This document shows, piece after piece, positions 7,797 through 15,316 of a stretch of 39,615 bases of DNA. Position 1 is the first letter of the stretch. Each line of letters starts with the position of its first letter. Both the position numbers and the translations under genes were made by a program. The DNA lies in assembly GCF_013185195.1 (NCBI RefSeq), contig NZ_JAAZWC010000038.1, positions 1 through 39,615 on the forward strand. The letters run 5' to 3'. The notes beneath the pieces are model-generated. The model saw nothing but the letters and a program-made list of their open reading frames with translations, searched no databases and was not told the origin of the DNA. Source of the DNA: Saccharibacillus qingshengii. Lineage in GTDB: Bacteria > Bacillota > Bacilli > Paenibacillales > Paenibacillaceae.

Positions 7797-10661
7797 ATGA
7801 CTCGAAAAACCGCCCATATCATCTCTCACACCCACTGGGACCGGGAATGGTATTTGCCGTACGAATCGCATCATCTGCGCCTGACGACCTTGATGAATCA
7901 ACTGCTGGATACGCTGGAGCAGGACGAGCGCTACCGCTATTTCCATCTCGACGGACAAACGATTATCATCGACGATTATCTGCAGATTTACCCGGATCAA
8001 CGGGAACGGTTGGCCAAGCTGATTCAAGAGGAAAAGATTATTATCGGACCGTGGTACGTGCTGCAGGACGAGTTCCTGACCAGTTCGGAAGCGAATGTGC
8101 GCAACCTGCTGATCGGCCACCGGGAAGCGGCCCGCTGGGGTCCGGTGTCGAAGCTCGGCTATTTCCCGGATTCGTTCGGCAATATGGGCCAGGCGCCGCA
8201 GCTGCTGAAGCAGGCGGATATTGAAGCGGCCGTGTTCGGGCGCGGCGTCAAGCCGACCGGCTTCGACAATCAGGTGAGCGATGCGCCGGGGGAATACGAG
8301 TCGCCTTATTCGGAGATGAACTGGGAGTCGCCGGACGGTTCGAGCGTCGTCGGCGTGCTGTTCGCGAACTGGTACAGCAACGGCAACGAAGTGCCTGTCG
8401 GCGAAGACGAAGCGCGGGCCTATTGGCAGCGGAAGCTTACGGACGCGGAAAAATACGCCTCGACGCCGGAGCTTCTGTTCATGAACGGATGCGACCACCA
8501 GCCGATCCAGACCGATCTCGGCGACGCGATCGAGACCGCTTCGGCGCTCTATCCGGACGTGGACTTCGTGCATTCGACGTTCGACCGGTATCTCGAAGCG
8601 CTGGCCCGGCATGACCGCGAAGAGTGGGTGACCGTGCACGGCGAACTGCGCAGCACCCGCACCGACGGGTGGGGGACGCTCGTCAACACCGCTTCGGCCC
8701 GCGTCTATCTGAAGCAGTTGAACCAGACCGGACAGACGCTGCTGGAAAAAGGCGCCGAACCGCTCGCCGTCATGGCGAAGCTGGCCGCCGGGCAGGATTA
8801 TCCGCACGAGCCGCTGGCTTACGCGTGGAAGACGCTGATGCAGAACCATCCGCACGACAGCATCTGCGGCTGCAGCGTCGACGAAGTTCACCGCGAGATG
8901 GTGACCCGCTTCGACAAGAGCCGGCATATGGCCGAAGCGCTGATCGGCGAGAGCCTCGGCGCGATCGGCGCTTCGATCGGCACGGATATGGTCGAAGCGT
9001 GGCCGGAGAACGCGCGGCCGGTTGCCTTGTTCAATACGACGGGCTGGACGCGCAGCGGCGTCGTGACCGTCGAAGTCCAGGCGGCCCGCACCGACTTCCG
9101 GGAAGGGCCTTCTCCGCACGGCATCGCGGAGCAGCTGGATGCCCTGCCGCTCGGCCCGGGGCGGGTCGTCGATCCGCAAGGGCGCTTCGTGTCGGCGCGG
9201 ATCGAAGATCTCGGCGCGCAGTTCGGCTACGACCTGCCGGATGACGGTTTCCGCGTACCTTATATGGCGCGGACGTTCCGATTGACGTTCGAAGCGGCCG
9301 ACGTGCCGGCGCTGGGCTACAAGCTGTACGCCTGGGTGCCGGAGGCGGACGGCGGCTCGGCTTACGGCGAAGCGGATTCGTCCGGTGTGACCGAATCGGC
9401 CGAAGACAGCAGCGAAAAAGAGGGAGCAGCCGGAGGATCCATCGAATCCGATTCGGACGAAGTCGTCTCGACGCCGCAGGGCATGGAAAATCAATTTCTC
9501 GCCGTCCGCTTCGCGGAGAACGGCTCTTACACCCTGACCGACAAAATCACGGGCCGCTCGTTCGAGAAGCTTGGCATGTATGAGAACTGCGGCGATATCG
9601 GCAACGAATATGTATTCCGTCAGCCGGAAGGCGACCGCATGCTGACGACCGAAGACCTGCAGGCGAGCATTGCGCTTGTCGAAGACGAGACCTATCGCGT
9701 GACGTACGAGATTGTACACGAATGGGAGATTCCGATCGGGGCGGAAGCGCTGTTCGAAGACGAGAAGCGAAGGCTCGTCCCGTTCCTCAAACGCCAAGCC
9801 GGACGCTCTGCGAAAACGACGATGCTGACACTGACGACGCGGGTCTCGCTGGACCGCTCGGGCCGCGGTGTACAGGTGTCCGTGTCGCTCGACAACCAGG
9901 CACGCGACCATCGGCTGCGGGTTCTGCTGCCGACCGGCCTGCAGACACAGACTGTTCTGGCCGACTCGATCTTCGAAGCGGCGGAGCGGGACATCGTGCC
10001 CGCCCCGGAATGGATCAACCCGAGCAACGCCCAGCATCAGCAGGCGTTCGTGAGCCTGTCCGACGGCAAGCACGGTTTGACCGTCGCCAACAAAGGGCTG
10101 AACGAATACGAAGTGCTGCAAGGCGGCACCGGAACGATCGCCGTGACGCTGCTGCGCAGCGTGTCCGAACTCGGCGACTGGGGCGTGTTCGAGACGCCGG
10201 AAGCCCAATGCATCGGCGAACATACGCTGGAATACGCCGTCTACCCGCATGCCGGCGGCGTGATCGAATCCGGCGCGTTCGCGCAGGCTTACCAATACCA
10301 GACGCCGTGGTTCCACCGGGCGCTGGCACGTCAAGCCGGTCCGCTGCCGGCCGAATACCGGCTTCTGAGCTGGAGCGGCGAGCATCTGGCGCTATCCGCC
10401 CTCAAATTGTCTGAAGAACATGAAGACGTGATCGTACGCTGGTACAATCTGTCCGGCCGGGAGACGGCGCTTGCGTTCCAGCCGAACTTTGCTGTCGGCG
10501 GCGCATACAGCAGCGACATTCTCGAACGCCGGCACGAGCCGGCCGCGAAGAGCGGGGAGGGCGCGGCAGCCGAATCGTCCGCGAACGACAGCCGGATCGA
10601 AGCGTCGGTCGGCGCGGCGAAGATCGTGACGTTCGCGCTGGAGCCGCTCGCGCGCGAGTAG
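7797..10661 (+). CDS. GH38 alpha-mannosidase
   Basis: A 954-residue glycoside hydrolase family 38 enzyme that releases mannose from alpha-mannosides in the cytoplasm (no signal peptide). The Zn/active-site segment SHTHWDREWYL (residues 10-20) and GYFPDSFGNMGQ with likely nucleophile Asp125 are clear. So are FMNGCDHQP and NHPHDSICGCSVDEVHREM. The C-terminal half is the usual beta-sandwich region. A Ser/Glu/Gly-rich low-complexity insert covers about residues 515-560. ATG 7797 is chosen because AAGGAGG (7781-7787) is 9 bases away; the TTG at 7791 would be too close. It is divergent from the ABC operon and followed by GH125. It resembles the MngB-like group, but sugar or sugar-phosphate specificity is not visible. 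Confidence 0.92.
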   Translation: MTRKTAHIISHTHWDREWYLPYESHHLRLTTLMNQLLDTLEQDERYRYFHLDGQTIIIDDYLQIYPDQRERLAKLIQEEKIIIGPWYVLQDEFLTSSEANVRNLLIGHREAARWGPVSKLGYFPDSFGNMGQAPQLLKQADIEAAVFGRGVKPTGFDNQVSDAPGEYESPYSEMNWESPDGSSVVGVLFANWYSNGNEVPVGEDEARAYWQRKLTDAEKYASTPELLFMNGCDHQPIQTDLGDAIETASALYPDVDFVHSTFDRYLEALARHDREEWVTVHGELRSTRTDGWGTLVNTASARVYLKQLNQTGQTLLEKGAEPLAVMAKLAAGQDYPHEPLAYAWKTLMQNHPHDSICGCSVDEVHREMVTRFDKSRHMAEALIGESLGAIGASIGTDMVEAWPENARPVALFNTTGWTRSGVVTVEVQAARTDFREGPSPHGIAEQLDALPLGPGRVVDPQGRFVSARIEDLGAQFGYDLPDDGFRVPYMARTFRLTFEAADVPALGYKLYAWVPEADGGSAYGEADSSGVTESAEDSSEKEGAAGGSIESDSDEVVSTPQGMENQFLAVRFAENGSYTLTDKITGRSFEKLGMYENCGDIGNEYVFRQPEGDRMLTTEDLQASIALVEDETYRVTYEIVHEWEIPIGAEALFEDEKRRLVPFLKRQAGRSAKTTMLTLTTRVSLDRSGRGVQVSVSLDNQARDHRLRVLLPTGLQTQTVLADSIFEAAERDIVPAPEWINPSNAQHQQAFVSLSDGKHGLTVANKGLNEYEVLQGGTGTIAVTLLRSVSELGDWGVFETPEAQCIGEHTLEYAVYPHAGGVIESGAFAQAYQYQTPWFHRALARQAGPLPAEYRLLSWSGEHLALSALKLSEEHEDVIVRWYNLSGRETALAFQPNFAVGGAYSSDILERRHEPAAKSGEGAAAESSANDSRIEASVGAAKIVTFALEPLARE

Positions 10662-10714
10662 AACCGGCCGCCGGAGCGGCGAAGATCGTGGCGTTCGCGC
10701 TGGAGCCGCTCGCG
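10614..10714 (+). repeat. 39-bp direct duplication of the GH38 gene 3' end
   Basis: Bases 10614-10652, coding for the last residues of the GH38 enzyme, recur at 10676-10714 with 38 of 39 identical. The offset is 62 bp. The second copy lies after the stop codon and is out of frame. Confidence 0.85.
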
Positions 10715-10755
10715 TACCCGCCCGCACCCGGGAAACCAGCAGCCGCATCCGCAAT

Positions 10756-10810
10756 CTGCGGAATCGGCAGCCGCTTGCGGGCTCGTTTCCGCCGCTTTTT
10801 TTCGATCCCT
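10756..10810 (+). terminator. possible terminator or attenuator between GH38 and GH125 genes
   Basis: GCGGAA at about 10757 can pair with TTCCGC at about 10790, with a nested CGGCAGCCG. The sequence then runs into seven T residues. It is an imperfect hairpin and may only reduce read-through into the GH125 gene. Confidence 0.35.
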
Positions 10811-10863
10811 TATCCATGACCCTACGAACACCTATCCTTTATTGCGAGCAGGAGGCGTTTTTC

Positions 10864-12075
10864 ATGAGTACGATTCCCAAACTGCCAGGCGCGGTCGAGC
10901 GTTATCTCGAACAGACCGACCAACGGCTTGCGCATCATCCCAAGCTGCAGCAGGTTTTTCGGAACTGTTTTCCCAATACGCTTGAGACGACTACCAAACT
11001 GCTGGACGACGGCACGACGTTCATCTATACCGGCGACATCCCGGCGATGTGGCTGAGAGATTCCGTGGAGCAGGTCCGGCATTACATTCCGCTGACCAAA
11101 AACGATGCCGACCTGCAGCGGATCATCGAAGGGCTGATCGCCCGTCAGCTGTTCTACATCAATATCGATCCGTATACGAACGCGTTCAACGAGACGGCCA
11201 ACGGCCGGCATTACCGCGATTCCGACGACTGCGAGCTTAGTCCGTGGATGTGGGAACGCAAATACGAGCTGGATTCGCTGTGCTTCCCGGTACAGCTGCT
11301 GGCGCAGTATTGGCAGGAAACGGGGCGGACGTCCATGTTCGACACCGACTGCTACCGGGCGCTCAGCACGGTCGTCCGGGTCATCGCGACCGAGCAGCGG
11401 CACGACGACAAATCGCCGTACTACTTCCGCCGCGACACGAAGCAGGATACGGAGACGCTGTACAACGACGGACGCGGCATGCCGACCAACTATACCGGCA
11501 TGAGCTGGTCCGGCTTCCGCTCCAGCGACGACGCGTGCGAGTTCGGCTACAACATCCCGGCGAACATGTTCGCCGTCGTCATCCTCGGCCATATCGAGCG
11601 TATCGCGTCGGAGATCTACCGGGACGAAGAGTTGGCCGGCCGCGCCGCGAAGCTGATCAAGGAGATCAACTTCGGCATCCGGCGCTACGGCATCGTCGAC
11701 CATCCGAAGCACGGCAAAATCTACGCGTTCGAGACCGACGGCTACGGCAATTACTCGCTGATGGACGACGCCGGTACGCCGGGCCTGCTGTCCATTCCGT
11801 ATATCGGGTACGTCGGCACCGACGATCCGGTCTATCAGAACACCCGCCGGTTCGCGCTCAGCTTCGACAACCCGTTCTATTTTGAAGGCAAATTCGCCAA
11901 AGGCATCGGAAGCCCGCACACGCCGGGAGGCCACGTCTGGCATATGGCACTGTCCATGCAGGCCCTGACGTCGAACGACGATCAGGAGATCAAAGACTTG
12001 ATCGAGATGCTGCTCGCTACCGACGCCGGTACCGGCTACATGCACGAAGGCTTCCACCCCGACGACCCGATCTGA
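10864..12075 (+). CDS. GH125 exo-alpha-1,6-mannosidase
   Basis: A 403-residue protein of glycoside hydrolase family 125, metal-independent inverting enzymes that trim non-reducing alpha-1,6-linked mannose. Family-typical segments are TGDIPAMWLRDSVEQVRHY, NGRHYRDSDDCELSPWMWERKYELDSL, MSWSGFRSSDDACEFGYNIPANMFA and the C-terminal GSPHTPGGHVWHMALSMQAL. There is no signal peptide, so it acts on imported glycans. ATG 10864 has AGGAGG at 10850-10855, 8 bases away; an in-frame ATG at 10816 lacks a site. It probably follows GH38 in one transcript. Together GH38 and GH125 would strip alpha-linked mannose before GH130 attacks the beta-linked core. Confidence 0.93.
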   Translation: MSTIPKLPGAVERYLEQTDQRLAHHPKLQQVFRNCFPNTLETTTKLLDDGTTFIYTGDIPAMWLRDSVEQVRHYIPLTKNDADLQRIIEGLIARQLFYINIDPYTNAFNETANGRHYRDSDDCELSPWMWERKYELDSLCFPVQLLAQYWQETGRTSMFDTDCYRALSTVVRVIATEQRHDDKSPYYFRRDTKQDTETLYNDGRGMPTNYTGMSWSGFRSSDDACEFGYNIPANMFAVVILGHIERIASEIYRDEELAGRAAKLIKEINFGIRRYGIVDHPKHGKIYAFETDGYGNYSLMDDAGTPGLLSIPYIGYVGTDDPVYQNTRRFALSFDNPFYFEGKFAKGIGSPHTPGGHVWHMALSMQALTSNDDQEIKDLIEMLLATDAGTGYMHEGFHPDDPI

Positions 12076-12132
12076 TCGGTCTTGGCGTGAGCTTGCCCCG
12101 TCTATGTTGCCTTATCCGTCTTTCCCGCACCC

Positions 12133-12186
12133 AAAAAGACCACGCTTTCCGCGTACACCGGAAAGTCGTGGTCCTCTTTGATTTTT
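12133..12186 (+). terminator. GH125 terminator; copy 1 of a repeated hairpin
   Basis: GACCACG-CTTTCCG (12138-12151) pairs with CGGAAAG-T-CGTGGTC (12159-12173), and CTCTTTGATTTTT follows. It lies about 60 bp past the GH125 stop. A related hairpin recurs at 12546-12592. Confidence 0.6.
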
Positions 12187-12253
12187 GGACTCCCCTGGCC
12201 ATGCGGTTTAACTTGAGCGCTTCGACTTTATAAATATTCTTTTCAAAGTCTCC

Positions 12254-12440
12254 ACACTGCCGCAAAAGCAGCGTAACCTCCCCAAATTTTCTTTTTTCCT
12301 ACCTACATGTCCAAAAAAGCAACGTACAAGCCAATTCGGCGATATAAGGATCGATTTACGCAGCTATGCTGCTTAATAAGCAGCGTAGCTCTGCAAAAAG
12401 CCGATTTTCACCTTCTACATTGCCGAAAAAGCAACCTAAC
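12254..12440. repeat. decayed 112-bp tandem duplication with four AAAGCARCGTA-like motifs
   Basis: The motif AAAAGCAGCGTA or close variants starts at 12264, 12315, 12376 and 12427 (steps of 51, 61 and 51 bp). The first and third, and the second and fourth, are each 112 bp apart, and CTACAT also recurs at 112 bp (12303, 12415). This indicates an old, diverged tandem duplication. No coding potential is convincing. Confidence 0.6.
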
Positions 12441-12545
12441 CCTCAACCTTGCCCTTAGCTCTCGCCGCTAGTCTTCACCCTTTGCCCTTGGTGTTTGCTA
12501 TACGCCCTTCGCTATTCTCCCTTCTTCTTTCCCCAAAACCGCAAA

Positions 12546-12615
12546 CCAAAGACCACGCTCTCCGCCTACAGCGGAAGCCGTGGTCCTCTTTTGACCTTAA
12601 TCTTTTGACCTTAAT
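12546..12615. repeat. copy 2 of repeated hairpin plus 14-bp tandem repeat
   Basis: GACCACG (12551-12557) with TCCGC (12561-12565) pairs with GCGGA (12571-12575) and CGTGGTC (12579-12585). Outer and loop sequences resemble those of 12133-12180. Two exact head-to-tail copies of CTTTTGACCTTAAT follow directly (12588-12615). Confidence 0.6.
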
Positions 12616-12683
12616 CTCTTGATCCCATTCACTTTTTAGTCCGCTTTCAAGCTTGCGCGACCTGCACTCCCCCACCCCGCGGA

Positions 12684-12784
12684 GCGAGTCCTTTTCGAAC
12701 CGAAGCGCCTTTCCCCTTTACCTGCTGCTCTTATTCCAATCAAAAGGGGAAAGGACAACGAAGCGCAGGTCGAAAAGGACTCGC
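12684..12784. repeat. large two-part inverted repeat downstream of the gntR gene
   Basis: GCGAGTCCTTTTCGA (12684-12698) pairs with TCGAAAAGGACTCGC (12770-12784), 15 bp. Inside, CCTTTCCCCTTT (12708-12719) pairs with AAAGGGGAAAGG (12743-12754), 12 bp. It begins 10 bp beyond the stop codon of the minus-strand gntR gene. It may end that operon by RNA structure, although there is no clear T run, or be a remnant of a small mobile repeat. Confidence 0.7.
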
Positions 12785-12793
12785 GGCCTCCGC

Positions 12794-13510
12794 TCACACC
12801 TCATAATAAACCACATAAGGATGCATCCCGTCCCGGTAAAAGCCTTCGCTGTATTCCGCCGCGCGGCCGGTCTCGTCGTGGGCGAGCCGGACTCGCTTCA
12901 GCAGCACCACGTCTTTTTCCACCCCGAGCGATTCGGCTGCCGCAGCTCCCGGCGAACCGACCGAAAATTCGTCGCGCATCCGCGCGATGGCAATGCCCTG
13001 CTCTTCGAGCCAGCCGTACAGCGATTGTCCTTCGAGCGCCGGCTGCATAAGGTCGTCTTCCGCGTGCGCGGGCAAATAATGCGTGTAGTGGATGTACGGC
13101 GCGTCGTCGAGCGAATAGAGCCGTTCGATCCGCAGGCAGGAGGCGCCGAACAGATCCCGCAGCCGCTCGTCGTTTCCGGTAGGGACGATTGCGGCGCCCA
13201 GTACTTTTTTATCGATCCGGTGGCCTTCTTCGACCAGAATCTCCGTAAATCTTTTCCAGGTGAACCGTTTGGAAGTGGACGTATTGCGGACGACCCGGGT
13301 GCCTTTGCCGCTGCTCGTCTCCACATAGCCTTCCTGCACGAGCAGTTTGACCGCGCCCCGGACCGTAATCTTGCTGACGCCGAACTCCTCTTCAAGCTTG
13401 GGCTCAGGAGGGAGGTAGGCGTCGAGCGGATACTGGCCGTGCAGGATGCGGTCTTTGAGAATGCCGTGGATTTTCAGGTACAGCGGTTGTTTGGTGCGGC
13501 TTGTCGCCAT
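12794..13510 (-). CDS. GntR/HutC family transcriptional regulator (UTRA domain)
   Basis: A 238-residue regulator. An N-terminal winged helix-turn-helix (about residues 8-75; YLPPEPKLEEEFGVSKITVRGAVKLL) is followed by a UTRA ligand-binding domain (about 95-235; RIERLYSLDDAPYIHYTHYLP and a C-terminal YSEGFYRDGMHPYVVYYEV). HutC-subfamily proteins usually repress the catabolic operon they belong to and are released by a sugar or sugar-acid intermediate. It is the last gene of the five-gene dga-like operon, 9 bp after the kinase gene. The palindrome at 17595-17618, upstream of the first gene, is the best operator candidate, giving autoregulation. Confidence 0.9.
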   Translation of the reverse strand: MATSRTKQPLYLKIHGILKDRILHGQYPLDAYLPPEPKLEEEFGVSKITVRGAVKLLVQEGYVETSSGKGTRVVRNTSTSKRFTWKRFTEILVEEGHRIDKKVLGAAIVPTGNDERLRDLFGASCLRIERLYSLDDAPYIHYTHYLPAHAEDDLMQPALEGQSLYGWLEEQGIAIARMRDEFSVGSPGAAAAESLGVEKDVVLLKRVRLAHDETGRAAEYSEGFYRDGMHPYVVYYEV

Positions 13511-13519
13511 GGTTCGTTC

Positions 13520-14536
13520 CTACCTTTCTATGTCGCCGGCTCCTTCGTTCATGGCCCGGAAGATTTGCGCTTCCGAGGAGAACGGCGTGTCGCCCGCGAT
13601 CGTGTGCGCCAGCATCGAGGCTGCGGCGGCGAAGCGGACCGTCCGATCGGCCGGAAAATCCGACAGTTCCCCGTGTAAAATACCGCTCGCATACGCGTCG
13701 CCGGCTCCGATCCGGTCGTAGACGGGAAACGTCAGCCGGTCGGAGAAATGAAATTCGCCCGCCCGATATAGATAGCCGAGCAGCGAGTGCCGGCCGTCGC
13801 TTTCGATGCCGCGGTGCGTGCCGGCCAGCACGGCCGTGCCGTACCGCTCCGCGACGACAGGCATCAGCATCTGCAGCTGCTCCAGCCGGTCGCCGCCCGG
13901 AACAGGCAGGCCGAGCACATGGATCGCGTCGTTTTCGTTCATGAAGACGATCTGTGCCAATTGTAACATTTTTTCATACCACGGGCGCGCCTGTGCGTAG
14001 CCGTCCGCACCCCAGAGGCCCGGACGGTAATTGCAGTCGAACGCGACGGTGCCGCCCGCCGCGCGGACCGCTTCGGCGAACCGCAGCGCATTGCGCCGGA
14101 CCGTATCGTTCATGGCGAGGGCGATGCCGCAGAAATGGACGACGTCTGCCGCGCGGGCCGCTTCGTCGAACGGATAAGCGCCTTCGGCGGCCAGGTTGAA
14201 GCTGCTCTGCTGCCGGTTCGTGTACGTGACCCGGCCGGGCCGCGCGCCGAAGCCGGCTTCCAGAATGTACGTGCCCAGATAAAGTCCGTCGCGCCGGATG
14301 TAATCGGGCAGCAGCCCGAGCTTGCGCAGATTGGCTTCCGCCGCGTCGCCGACCGGATTGTCCGGCAGCGTCGTGACCGGCAGCGCGCGGTGGCCGAAGC
14401 GCGAGAGCGCCGACAGCACGTTGACGCCGCTGCCGGAGTACGACACCTGCAGCGTATCGGTCTGCGACAACAGGCGGAATCCCGGCGTCTCCAGCCGCAT
14501 CATGACTTCTCCGAAAGCCGCGACGTTCTTAGGCAT
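13520..14536 (-). CDS. PfkB family sugar kinase, probable 2-dehydro-3-deoxygluconokinase
   Basis: A 338-residue ribokinase/PfkB fold kinase. It has the N-terminal AAFGEVMMRLETPG of the KdgK group, a YSGSGVNVLSALSRFG substrate loop, and the C-terminal DRIGAGDAYASG signature with catalytic Asp280. The expected reaction is ATP-dependent phosphorylation of 2-keto-3-deoxygluconate to KDPG, the substrate of the aldolase encoded just upstream. The two genes overlap by 8 bp. A kinase beside DgaE/DgaF genes suggests phosphorylation after import and deamination, in contrast to the PTS-dependent Salmonella pathway. Specificity is inferred. Confidence 0.85.
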   Translation of the reverse strand: MPKNVAAFGEVMMRLETPGFRLLSQTDTLQVSYSGSGVNVLSALSRFGHRALPVTTLPDNPVGDAAEANLRKLGLLPDYIRRDGLYLGTYILEAGFGARPGRVTYTNRQQSSFNLAAEGAYPFDEAARAADVVHFCGIALAMNDTVRRNALRFAEAVRAAGGTVAFDCNYRPGLWGADGYAQARPWYEKMLQLAQIVFMNENDAIHVLGLPVPGGDRLEQLQMLMPVVAERYGTAVLAGTHRGIESDGRHSLLGYLYRAGEFHFSDRLTFPVYDRIGAGDAYASGILHGELSDFPADRTVRFAAAASMLAHTIAGDTPFSSEAQIFRAMNEGAGDIER

Positions 14537-15314
14537 GGTCGTCGACCAGCCTGCGCATGACGGCCAGCAGCCCGGCTACGTCCGCCACGATCGTATCGCC
14601 GCTCGCTTCGTCGACGATCGAGGAATAGACGTGTGGGATCACCTGCGGCACGCCCGCTTCGAGCGCGATGCGCACAATTTCTTCGAAGTTGTCTTTGTCG
14701 ATGCCGCCGGTCGGCTCCAGCGCGAAGCCTTCTTCGCCGCAGGCCTGCGCGACCGCGCGGTATTCGGCTTCAAGCGATAGCCCTTTCATCGGGAAATACT
14801 TGAGCGCGCTGCCGCCCATGTCCCGCACGAGCGCGATCGCCACTTTGACCGGGACGATCGCTTGCTCCGAAGAGGCGGCGCTGAACGGACCCGTGGAGAG
14901 GTTCACGTAACCCGGCCGCCCCGAAGGAGAGACGAGGGCGTTGATCCAGCCCGGCGTGCCATTCAGGTTCCCGCGCGTCGTTCCGACGGACGGGAACACC
15001 TGGTTGATATGGCTGCCGGCATATTCGCGCGCGATCTCGGCTACGACCTGCGCCTGGCGGTTGTCGCCGGCCCCGAGTCCGATCGAGACCGCGTCGTCGA
15101 TCGCCCGCCCGTATTCCCGCATCGCGTCGACCGCTTCGGGCACCGTCTTGTACGCTTTGGACAGCACGCCGACCAGCACATGGCCTTCGGCCGCTTCGAA
15201 TACGTCCCGCGCGTTATTCACGCTGCCCGCCAGCACGTTCAGCGCCGCCCGGTCCCGGTACAGGCGCTTCGCGATCGGCCCGCCTCGTTTCGTCAACTTC
15301 CCGTGTTCGCCCAT
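14529..15314 (-). CDS. dgaF: DgaF-type 2-dehydro-3-deoxy-phosphogluconate aldolase
   Basis: A 261-residue protein of the DgaF/KDGP aldolase family, distinct from the usual Eda. Recognisable segments are NVLAGSVNNARDVFEAAEGHVLVGVLSK (split here by conserved glycines), AIDDAVSIGLGAGDN, HINQVFPSVGTTRG and GGSALKYFPMKGLS with a likely Schiff-base lysine. EPTGGIDKDNFEEI is also present. It splits KDPG into pyruvate and glyceraldehyde 3-phosphate. It lies 2 bp after the DgaE-like gene and overlaps the kinase gene by 8 bp, consistent with translational coupling. Confidence 0.87.
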   Translation of the reverse strand: MGEHGKLTKRGGPIAKRLYRDRAALNVLAGSVNNARDVFEAAEGHVLVGVLSKAYKTVPEAVDAMREYGRAIDDAVSIGLGAGDNRQAQVVAEIAREYAGSHINQVFPSVGTTRGNLNGTPGWINALVSPSGRPGYVNLSTGPFSAASSEQAIVPVKVAIALVRDMGGSALKYFPMKGLSLEAEYRAVAQACGEEGFALEPTGGIDKDNFEEIVRIALEAGVPQVIPHVYSSIVDEASGDTIVADVAGLLAVMRRLVDDHA

Positions 15315-15316
15315 GC

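Noticed and set aside
7779-10385. 868-codon open frame opposite the GH38 gene
   Set aside because: GH38 motifs on the plus strand are unambiguous; the antisense frame is Arg/His/Gln-rich and lacks a start signal.
12017-12265. Possible small minus-strand gene after GH125
   Set aside because: It overlaps the GH125 3' end and a terminator hairpin; its resemblance to the frame at 12475-12675 comes from the repeated hairpin, not from a gene family.
12475-12675. Possible small minus-strand gene in the repeat island
   Set aside because: Lys/Arg-rich translation of hairpin and tandem repeat sequence with no ribosome site.
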